A stretch of DNA of 21,814 nucleotides. Origin: an uncultured Gammaproteobacteria bacterium. GTDB taxonomy: Bacteria; Pseudomonadota; Gammaproteobacteria; Arenicellales; UBA868. Position 1 is the stretch's first letter. Each line of letters begins with the position of its first letter. Of this stretch, positions 16,073 through 21,814 are shown piece by piece. Made by a program: the position numbers and the translations under genes. Below the pieces are notes generated by a model. That model was not told the origin of the DNA and made no database searches. It saw only the letters and a list, made by a program, of their open reading frames with translations. The DNA is taken from the NCBI GenBank assembly GCA_913051905.1, contig CAJXBY010000026.1, forward strand, positions 1 through 21,814, given 5' to 3'.

Positions 16073-16078
16073 TAGAAT
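16073..16078 (+). promoter_or_regulatory. Possible -10 element of the hppA promoter
   Basis: TAGAAT stands 68 bp before the hppA ATG in the 156-bp gap after xerC. The -35 position holds only CTGGAA (17-bp spacing), a weak match, so the call is tentative. Confidence 0.3.
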
Positions 16079-16145
16079 CGCCGGCTTTACGTTCACAGAT
16101 ATCCTCTTTGAACGGGTCGAATTCCTTTAATCTCATGGAGTTGCA

Positions 16146-18161
16146 ATGTCCTCTGTCGCATTTATTCCTATCATTCTTGGCATCGTTGGCCTGATCGGCG
16201 CCTTCGGCATCTATCGTGCGGTCCTCCGCTACTCGCCGGGCAGCGGTAAAGTCTCTGAAATCGGAGAAATGATTCATCGCGGCGCCCTGGTTTTTATTCG
16301 CCGCGAGTATTCTTACCTGGCGATCTTTGTGGCTGTGGTCGCCGTGCTGATCCTGTTTTCGGACCTCGGCTGGCGTTCCATGGTCGCTTTCCTGGTCGGG
16401 GCATTTTGTTCTGCGATGGCCGGCTATATCGGCATGTTCACAGCCACCCGGGCCAACACCCGGACCACCACAGCGGCGGCCGAGAGCGGTGCGCCGGCAG
16501 CGCTCACGGTGGCCTTCTACGGCGGCTCGATCATGGGTCTGACGGTAGCGGCGATGGGACTGCTGGGCCTGGGCGTGCTGTATCTTTATTTCGGCGGTGA
16601 CCCGGAGACTGCTCACGTGATCCACGGTTTCGGCATGGGCGCATCTTCCGTGGCGCTTTTCTCGAGGGTTGGCGGCGGAATTTTTACCAAGAGTGCCGAT
16701 GTCGGCGCTGATCTGGTCGGCAAGGTGGAGGCCGGCATACCCGAAGACGATCCGCGCAACCCTGGGGTCATTGCCGACAACGTCGGCGACAATGTCGGTG
16801 ACGTTGCCGGTATGGGCTCGGATATCTTCGAATCCTATTGCGGCTCCATGATCGCCTCAATCGCTATTGCGGCAACGCTGTCGCCCGAGGTGATCAGCGC
16901 GTTGGCCGGCGGCGATCAGCAGAAGCTCATGTTTCTGCCTCTTGCCCTGGCTTCGGCGGGCATCGTCTGTTCGCTGCTCGGCATACAGGTGGTGCGCAGT
17001 GCTTCCGGCAAATCGCCCGAGACAGCGCTTCGGATGGGTACCATTGGCGCCTCGGTGATTTTCATCGCAGCGGCGCTGGCCCTGGTTTACTTCGGTGATG
17101 TCAGCCTTCGGATTTGGTTCTCAGTCGTGGTCGGCGCACTCGGCGGGATCGTGATCGGTCTGATCACCGAGTACTATACAGCCGGTAAACCCGTGCAGAA
17201 GATTGCAAAATCCGGTGAGACCGGTCCGGCCACCGTCATGATCAGCGGTCTCGCAATCGGCATGCAGTCGGTCACCGTTCCGGTCTTGACCCTGTGTGCG
17301 ATCATCCTGATCTCCAGCAGTCTGTCAGGCCTTTACGGAGTCGGTATCGCTGCTGTCGGTATGCTCGCAACCGTCGGAATCACGATGGCCATTGATGCCT
17401 ATGGACCTGTTGCAGACAACGCGGGGGGCATTGCTGAGATGTCCGGACTGGGTGAAGAGGTCCGCGAGATCACCGATAAGCTTGATGAGCTGGGTAATAC
17501 CACGGCGGCAATCGGCAAGGGCTTTGCGATCGGCGCCGCGGCGCTGGCAGCGCTCGCCATAATCTCGGCCTATATCGAAACAGTGGCCCATCATGTTCCG
17601 GACTTCACCCTTGAAATCAGTGATCCAACGGTGCTCGCCGGGATGTTTCTCGGTGGTATTTTCCCGTTCCTTGTCAGCAGTATCACTATGAACGCCGTTG
17701 GGGATGCCGCTTTTGACATGATTCGTGAGATCAGGCGCCAGTTCAAGGAGATACCCGGCCTGATGGAAGGAACAGCCGAGCCGGATTCCAACCGCTGCAT
17801 CGAGATTGCGACCACAGCAGCCCTCAAGCGCATGGTACTGCCCGGTGTACTGGCGGTCGGTGCGCCGGTGGTCGTCGGATTCGCTCTGGGACCGGCCGCA
17901 CTCGGTGGCATGCTGGGTGGGGCACTGCTGGGCTGTGTTCTGTTGGCACTCACCATGGCCAATGCCGGTGGTGCCTGGGACAATGCTAAAAAATTCATCG
18001 AGAAGGGCAACCTGGGCGGCAAGGGATCGGAAGTCCACAAGGCAGCCGTCGTGGGAGACACCGTGGGTGACCCGTTCAAGGACACCTCTGGACCCTCGAT
18101 GAACATCCTGATCAACGTGATGGCGATAGTCTCGCTGGTGATCGCACCACTGCTGAGTTGA
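16146..18161 (+). CDS. hppA: Membrane-bound ion-translocating pyrophosphatase, K+-dependent subtype
   Basis: The protein has 671 residues and about 16 membrane helices. The pyrophosphate site is intact: [18 protein letters not shown], then [27 protein letters not shown] (acid-rich), and at the C-terminus [12 protein letters not shown] and [15 protein letters not shown]. The enzyme splits pyrophosphate and pumps H+ (or Na+) out of the cytoplasm. The [10 protein letters not shown] motif has alanine at A454 and glycine at G457. In potassium-independent enzymes these are lysine and threonine (the Carboxydothermus A460 position), so potassium dependence is predicted. H+ versus Na+ specificity cannot be settled by eye. 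GGAG lies 5 nt before the ATG. A strong terminator follows, so it is probably a single-gene unit. Confidence 0.96.
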   Translation: MSSVAFIPIILGIVGLIGAFGIYRAVLRYSPGSGKVSEIGEMIHRGALVFIRREYSYLAIFVAVVAVLILFSDLGWRSMVAFLVGAFCSAMAGYIGMFTATRANTRTTTAAAESGAPAALTVAFYGGSIMGLTVAAMGLLGLGVLYLYFGGDPETAHVIHGFGMGASSVALFSRVGGGIFTKSADVGADLVGKVEAGIPEDDPRNPGVIADNVGDNVGDVAGMGSDIFESYCGSMIASIAIAATLSPEVISALAGGDQQKLMFLPLALASAGIVCSLLGIQVVRSASGKSPETALRMGTIGASVIFIAAALALVYFGDVSLRIWFSVVVGALGGIVIGLITEYYTAGKPVQKIAKSGETGPATVMISGLAIGMQSVTVPVLTLCAIILISSSLSGLYGVGIAAVGMLATVGITMAIDAYGPVADNAGGIAEMSGLGEEVREITDKLDELGNTTAAIGKGFAIGAAALAALAIISAYIETVAHHVPDFTLEISDPTVLAGMFLGGIFPFLVSSITMNAVGDAAFDMIREIRRQFKEIPGLMEGTAEPDSNRCIEIATTAALKRMVLPGVLAVGAPVVVGFALGPAALGGMLGGALLGCVLLALTMANAGGAWDNAKKFIEKGNLGGKGSEVHKAAVVGDTVGDPFKDTSGPSMNILINVMAIVSLVIAPLLS

Positions 18162-18175
18162 GCTATCTGAACCAA

Positions 18176-18194
18176 CACATCGGAGGAGGATGTG
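18176..18194 (+). ncRNA. 3'-UTR hairpin with GGAGGAG loop, CsrA-site-like
   Basis: CACATC (18176-18181) and GATGTG (18189-18194) pair around a 7-nt loop GGAGGAG, 15 nt after the hppA stop. The AGGATGT at 18187-18193 equals the 3' core of the CsrA/RsmA binding consensus. Together with the terminator just downstream it would make a compact 3'-end RNA. Function is inferred. Confidence 0.35.
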
Positions 18195-18203
18195 GGAAAC
18201 TGT

Positions 18204-18229
18204 GGCCGGCACCTTGCCGGCCTTTTTTT
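18204..18229 (+). terminator. Rho-independent terminator of hppA
   Basis: The perfect 8-bp stem GGCCGGCA/TGCCGGCC has a 3-nt loop and is directly followed by seven T. It lies 43 nt after the hppA stop. Confidence 0.92.
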
Positions 18230-18272
18230 GGGGACCGAAGATAATCTCCAGGGTTAATCACTCGTCAATGAA

Positions 18273-18836
18273 ATGAGCGCGTTCTTAATACGGACCGCCC
18301 TGGTCAGTGATCTGGAGGCCATTCACGCCATTTATGCGATCGAAGTACGCGAGCACACGGCCTCGTTCGAGATCACTGTACCCGGCGTTGAAGAGATGGA
18401 ATCCAGATGGCGCAGGGTTGCGGAGGCCGGCCTGCCATACCGGGTTGTAGAGGTCGATGGACGGGTCTTAGGGTATGCCTACGCGGCTCCTTATCGCCCG
18501 AGGCCAGGTTACCGGTATACCCTCGAGAATTCGGTCTACATTGCCCGAAAGGTGCAGCGCCGGGGTCTTGGCTACGCGCTCTTGACCGATCTGATAGAAC
18601 AGTGTGAGGCACTAGGCGCCCGGCAACTGATCGCCGTAATCGGTGACTCAGAGCACCTTGCGTCCATTCGACTCCACGAGAAAGCAGGATTCAGGACGGT
18701 CGGTGTTCTGGAGGCAGTGGGATGGAAATTTGAGCGCTGGATCGATTCGGTGATCATGCAACGTTCGCTCGCCGGAGTCGACCCCGTAGACCGGGCGGAT
18801 CCCGGACGGGGTATCCAGGGAAGCAATGTCAATTGA
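18273..18836 (+). CDS. GNAT acetyltransferase, phosphinothricin/amino-acid N-acetyltransferase (Pat) type
   Basis: The protein has 187 residues; the family core is about 170. The N-terminus IRTALVSDLEAIHAIYAIEV and TASFE match the Pat/YwnH group. The acetyl-CoA loop is VQRRGLGYALL (about 92-102), followed by LIAVIGDSEHLASIRLHEKAGFR and VGWKFERWIDSVIMQR, which are very typical of the group. Known members acetylate phosphinothricin, methionine sulfoximine or related amines; here the natural substrate is unknown. A short proline/arginine-rich tail follows the domain. The ATG has no evident Shine-Dalgarno. The stop overlaps the next gene's TTG start by 4 nt (TTGA), suggesting coupling. Confidence 0.9.
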   Translation: MSAFLIRTALVSDLEAIHAIYAIEVREHTASFEITVPGVEEMESRWRRVAEAGLPYRVVEVDGRVLGYAYAAPYRPRPGYRYTLENSVYIARKVQRRGLGYALLTDLIEQCEALGARQLIAVIGDSEHLASIRLHEKAGFRTVGVLEAVGWKFERWIDSVIMQRSLAGVDPVDRADPGRGIQGSNVN

Positions 18837-19876
18837 CTGATGGTCAGCTCTGCGTCTGGCAGACCGGCCTCTCCAGCTGGCTGTCCACCCTGCGTCTACT
18901 GATCCGGTTCCAGGGCCGGAGCACCGGGCGGATGAAAGATCCGACCCGGGTAATTTGCGATGGGCACCCGGTTGATCAGTATCTGCCGTTCGGAAATGCA
19001 ACCGGGACGGTGATCTTTATTCACGGTATGGCCGTGCTCGGTGCCGAAGACCCAAGGGTCCAACAACTTGCCCGTGCCCTGACGGTTGCCGGGCTGAAGG
19101 TCCTGATCCCGCACCTGACGACAATCCGGGCACTCAGGATCGAGCGTGACCAACCAGCCGAAGTACAAAGCGTGCTGGAAAGCATTGCGGGAGACCCCAG
19201 GCTGGTTGCCACGGGACGCTTTGCCGCCATAGCGGTATCGTTTTCGGGTGTATTTGCCCTTCGGGCAGCCTGCAGTCGCACACTCGGGGAGCGTATGACG
19301 GCACTCTGTCTGATCGGCGGCTACTACGATGTGGATCGGGTGAGTGACTTTCTGGTCAATGCCCGGCGTTCAGACCCTTACGGGCGGATGCTGATGGTGC
19401 GCAGTTACTACCGGGAGGTCGAGCCTGAAAGCAACGAATTTCATCAGCTGCTCGAGCGGTGTATCCGTCAAAGCGCCAAGCTCGAAGACGGGTGGAACCT
19501 GCGTACCCTGCTCGATCCTGCAGACGCGCTACAGGAACGGCTTTACCGGCTACTAGACGATGCCACTGAACGTGAACGGTTTCACCGTAAGGTCCGCACA
19601 GCGTTTGACAGCGAGTGGGACGGCTACCGGGTGTCGCTTGAATTTGCCAACCGCGGGACACCGGTCTTCCTCCTTCACGGGCGAGCCGACCGCGTGATCC
19701 CGCCGGGAGAATCCAGACGACTTGCCCGGCAGATGACGGCGCGCGGAATACCCAATCACCTTTGCATCACGCGTTTTCTCACACACGGCGACAGTGCCAT
19801 CAGCCTCGCGAGGCTGCCCGAACTCTATCGTTTGCTGAAAGGGTTTGCCGGATTCATCAGGGGAGCGAGGGGCTGA
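18833..19876 (+). CDS. Alpha/beta hydrolase-fold protein
   Basis: The protein has 347 residues from a TTG start. The oxyanion-hole strand TVIFIHGMAVLGAEDPRVQQLARAL is followed by a nucleophile elbow AVSFSG (small-x-Ser-x-small, not a canonical GxSxG). An acid loop lies in VFLLHGRADRVIPPGESRRLA, and the late histidine is in FLTHGDSAI. This order of triad elements is that of alpha/beta hydrolases, probably an esterase or dienelactone-hydrolase-like enzyme; the substrate is unknown. There is no signal peptide; residues 12-26 are mildly hydrophobic. An ATG at 18932 would remove the first 33 residues and still keep the fold, so the start is uncertain. It overlaps the GNAT gene and is probably co-transcribed. 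It converges on the PuuD-N gene and shares its terminator region. Confidence 0.78.
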   Translation: MTDGQLCVWQTGLSSWLSTLRLLIRFQGRSTGRMKDPTRVICDGHPVDQYLPFGNATGTVIFIHGMAVLGAEDPRVQQLARALTVAGLKVLIPHLTTIRALRIERDQPAEVQSVLESIAGDPRLVATGRFAAIAVSFSGVFALRAACSRTLGERMTALCLIGGYYDVDRVSDFLVNARRSDPYGRMLMVRSYYREVEPESNEFHQLLERCIRQSAKLEDGWNLRTLLDPADALQERLYRLLDDATERERFHRKVRTAFDSEWDGYRVSLEFANRGTPVFLLHGRADRVIPPGESRRLARQMTARGIPNHLCITRFLTHGDSAISLARLPELYRLLKGFAGFIRGARG

Positions 19877-19916
19877 AGGCCATTCGAGGGCCGGCCGTCG
19901 CGGACCCCAGAAACAG

Positions 19917-19940
19917 AAAAAGGGCGCATTCGCGCCCTTT
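19917..19940 (-). terminator. Terminator between convergent genes, strong for the minus strand
   Basis: AAAGGGCGC/GCGCCCTTT forms a perfect 9-bp stem with a 4-nt loop (19919-19940). Read on the minus strand it ends in five T, so it terminates the PuuD-N gene 18 nt after its stop. On the plus strand the T tract is short but may still stop the hydrolase message. Confidence 0.85.
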
Positions 19941-19957
19941 CTCCGGTCTATTTCCGG

Positions 19958-20593
19958 TTAGATGTAATTCACAAGTCCGGCCATGATTACCGCTAGCACT
20001 ATGCTGGAGGTAATCACTGCACTGACGGATTGTATGGCACCCAGCATCTTGCCAAAAATCGCGTTCGCCTCGATCGCAGCGATGATGACGAGACCTATGA
20101 TCAAGGCTGGGGTGCTCGTCTCTGTACCTCCACTGGCTGCAAGCCCATGTACTGAGGCGACCATGAAGTAGAGCATGGGCAGAGACAACAGCGTGTTGGT
20201 CCGGGAAGCCAGGGCGGCTTTGGGGCCGGCTACAGCTTTGTCGCCTTCGGCCAGGCCAATCATGACCTTCTGATTGGGCCAGATGATCAGCCACACGTTC
20301 AGCATCATCAGGGTCCCCATCAGGGCGCCGAGCGAGATTCCGAGGTTATAACGTTGCTGGCTTGCCACCCACCACAGCAGCACGACACCGGTGAGAAAGG
20401 TGAACATGGCGGCCCAGCGGAACCACCACAGGGCGCGCGGGGCGAGCTTTGCCATCACATCGGCCTTGCCCGCATCATCGGCTTCCTTGATGTATTCGGT
20501 CTGTACGAAGTTGAAGTAGTACAGCAGTCCAATCCAGGTCACGCCGAAAACAATATGGGCGTAGCGGAAGAGTACATCGAGAAGGTATGCCAT
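19958..20593 (-). CDS. Membrane protein matching the N-terminal domain of PuuD-type urate hydroxylase (Urate_ox_N/DUF989)
   Basis: The protein has 211 residues and about five to six membrane helices. YAHIVFGVTWIGLLYYFNFVQTEY, APRALWWFRWAAMFTFLTGV, LNVWLIIWPNQKVMIG and SRTNTLLSLPMLYFMVAS match the conserved N-terminal membrane domain of bacterial PuuD. In that family a C-terminal cytochrome c domain passes on electrons from urate oxidation. Here the protein ends after the membrane domain, with no CxxCH, so urate oxidation is not assured. No other purine-degradation gene is adjacent. The conserved histidines early in the first helices could bind haem (inference). GGAGGGG lies 5-6 nt before the ATG. 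A structured leader and a TATAAT lie upstream. Confidence 0.8.
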   Translation of the reverse strand: MAYLLDVLFRYAHIVFGVTWIGLLYYFNFVQTEYIKEADDAGKADVMAKLAPRALWWFRWAAMFTFLTGVVLLWWVASQQRYNLGISLGALMGTLMMLNVWLIIWPNQKVMIGLAEGDKAVAGPKAALASRTNTLLSLPMLYFMVASVHGLAASGGTETSTPALIIGLVIIAAIEANAIFGKMLGAIQSVSAVITSSIVLAVIMAGLVNYI

Positions 20594-20631
20594 TTATTCC
20601 CCTCCAGGGCTTGTTGATGAATGTGGGATAA

Positions 20632-20700
20632 AAGACCCCGGCACGAACATTGCCTGCCGGCAGGTCATCGGGTTTTCCCGGTGCTTTCAGGCCGGGTCTT
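20632..20700 (-). promoter_or_regulatory. Folded 5' leader upstream of the PuuD-N gene
   Basis: A closing stem pairs 20632-20642 with 20691-20700 (10 bp, one bulge). Inside it are a perfect palindrome CCTGCCGGCAGG (20653-20664) and a stem-loop CGGG-TTTT-CCCG (20669-20680, extendable to 20666-20683). The three helices would form a three-way junction, ending 39 nt before the start codon. It may be a cis-regulatory RNA or protein-binding leader. I match it to no known riboswitch. Confidence 0.35.
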
Positions 20701-20807
20701 GTCGTCCTTCGGCTTTGGCATTTGGCCGGCCACCGGCGTTTCGGTCAAGTGCCGTGTCACGTTCTTTGAACATTCCCCTTGTTAACCAAAATCTAAATAA
20801 AATCAAG

Positions 20808-20813
20808 ATTATA
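20808..20813 (-). promoter_or_regulatory. Possible -10 element (TATAAT, minus strand)
   Basis: A perfect TATAAT on the minus strand lies in an AT-rich patch about 215 bp upstream of the PuuD-N start. The -35 position (ACTAAA at 17 bp) is poor. If used, the leader would be about 205 nt and include the folded element. Confidence 0.4.
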
Positions 20814-20900
20814 CAGACAGGTAGAAGGGCTTTAGTCTAATCCAGGCTGAATCTTCGGGCAAGACTGACATTCAGCGCTCCGAATTCAGGGCACGGCTGA

Positions 20901-21814
20901 TCAGGCCACAGACGGCAGGCCGGAGAGGGCCATGGCGACCTCGGATGCATCGTAAGGATGGTCGACCAGTTTGCCAGCTGAATAGTCCATATAGGCCTGC
21001 ATGTCAAAGTATCCGTGGCCGCAAAGGTTGAACAGGATTGCCTTGGATTCGCCTTCTTCTTTGCATCGCAGGGCTTCAACCAGTGCCCCTTTGACGGCGT
21101 GGTTGGCTTCCGGCGCGGGCAGGATACCCTCGGCCTTGGCGAAGGTCACGCCGGCCTCAAAGCACTCCGTCTGACTGTAGGCCGTTGGTTCGACCTGCCC
21201 CAGGTCAACCAGCTGACTGACCAGCGGTGCCATTCCGTGATAGCGAAGCCCTCCGGCATGGGAACTGGGTGGGACAAATGAAGAACCCAGGGTATGCATC
21301 TTGACCAGCGGGGTCATCTGCGCGGTGTCACCAAAGTCGTAGGCGTACCTGCCCCTGGTCAGGCTGGGACAGTTAGCCGGTTCCACGGCCACGACGCGCA
21401 CGTCCTGCTCGCCGCGCAACTTGCGGCCGATAAACGGAAAAGAGAGTCCGGCGAAGTTGCTTCCACCCCCCGTGCAGCCGACCAGGATATCCGGGTAATC
21501 GTCTGCCAGCTCCATCTGGCGCATTGCTTCCTGGCCGTTGACGGTCTGGTGCAGCAGAACGTGGTTCAAAACGCTGCCAAGCGAGTACTTGGTGTCTTCT
21601 CTCTGGGCGGCGACCTCAACCGCTTCACTGATCGCGATGCCGAGGCTGCCCGGACTGTCGGAATTCTCCGCCAGGATTTTTTTGCCGGCCTCGGTCAGAT
21701 TACTCGGGCTGGGATGACAGGTTGCGCCGAAGGTCTCCATAAAAGCCCTTCTGTATGGTTTCTGGTCAAAGCTCACCCGGACCATAAAGACCTCGATTTC
21801 CAGCCCGAAAAAAG
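20901..21814 (-). CDS. TrpB2-type tryptophan synthase beta-like PLP enzyme, N-terminus cut by the right edge
   Basis: About 304 codons are present. The frame stays open to the edge, so some 150 N-terminal residues, including the PLP lysine, lie outside. The visible part has [23 protein letters not shown], the phosphate-binding [57 protein letters not shown] and [15 protein letters not shown]. These match the TrpB2 (long TrpB-like) family of about 450 residues. Family members convert indole and serine to tryptophan, or dehydrate serine, often without a TrpA partner. No trpA is visible here. No clear terminator follows the TGA. Confidence 0.9.
   Translation of the reverse strand, partial: FFGLEIEVFMVRVSFDQKPYRRAFMETFGATCHPSPSNLTEAGKKILAENSDSPGSLGIAISEAVEVAAQREDTKYSLGSVLNHVLLHQTVNGQEAMRQMELADDYPDILVGCTGGGSNFAGLSFPFIGRKLRGEQDVRVVAVEPANCPSLTRGRYAYDFGDTAQMTPLVKMHTLGSSFVPPSSHAGGLRYHGMAPLVSQLVDLGQVEPTAYSQTECFEAGVTFAKAEGILPAPEANHAVKGALVEALRCKEEGESKAILFNLCGHGYFDMQAYMDYSAGKLVDHPYDASEVAMALSGLPSVA

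Noticed and set aside
15735..16625. 296-codon minus-strand frame across the xerC-hppA junction
   Set aside because: It spans two well-supported genes and their gap on the opposite strand and has no domain pattern.
17325..18212. 295-codon minus-strand frame opposite hppA
   Set aside because: It is antisense to the conserved C-terminal half of hppA and has a low-complexity histidine/cysteine/serine composition typical of shadow frames.
1..21814. Search for CRISPR arrays, insertion sequences, tRNAs and a dif site near xerC
   Set aside because: No regularly spaced repeats, transposase frames, tRNA-like cloverleaf or recognisable dif core were seen by eye.

Overview
The window (21,814 bases, roughly 60% GC in the genes) is a densely coding chromosomal segment. 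Its gene content points to a gammaproteobacterium: a nudE-cysQ pair, dapF next to xerC, zapE, priA and a DsbC-like/CcmG-like redox set. I see no insertion sequence, phage gene, CRISPR array, tRNA or rRNA. The species cannot be named from this sequence. An uncultured marine or soil lineage is only a guess.

Layout. The left edge cuts an IMP dehydrogenase/GMP reductase-family gene (1-169, minus). A glutaredoxin-like gene is divergent to it and converges on a short-chain dehydrogenase. Next come a spermidine-synthase-like methyltransferase-fold protein and a NYN-LOTUS protein. Positions 3339-5249 hold three thioredoxin-fold proteins in a row (DsbC-like, TlpA-like, CcmG/DsbE-like). They converge on a class II sirtuin, which is divergent to an uncharacterised protein with a complete gluzincin zinc signature. 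A gap of about 610 bp follows, AT-rich in its right half and carrying two perfect DnaA boxes. It leads into priA and an orphan Rieske oxygenase, then zapE on the minus strand.

Positions 12811-15989 form a compact run nudE-cysQ-dapF-xerC, with a 4-nt overlap and gaps of 8 and 10 nt. It combines nucleotide housecleaning, diaminopimelate synthesis and chromosome dimer resolution. A membrane pyrophosphatase (hppA) with the residues of the potassium-dependent subtype follows and ends in a strong terminator. A GNAT acetyltransferase then overlaps an alpha/beta hydrolase. On the minus strand at the right lie a membrane protein matching the N-terminal half of PuuD-type urate hydroxylases, with a structured leader, and a TrpB2-type tryptophan synthase beta-like gene cut by the right edge.

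No obvious new multigene system stands out. The items most worth a second look are: the gluzincin-like protein of unknown function, the DnaA-box region before priA, the thioredoxin-fold trio, the folded leader of the PuuD-N gene, and a CsrA-site-like hairpin between the hppA stop and its terminator.
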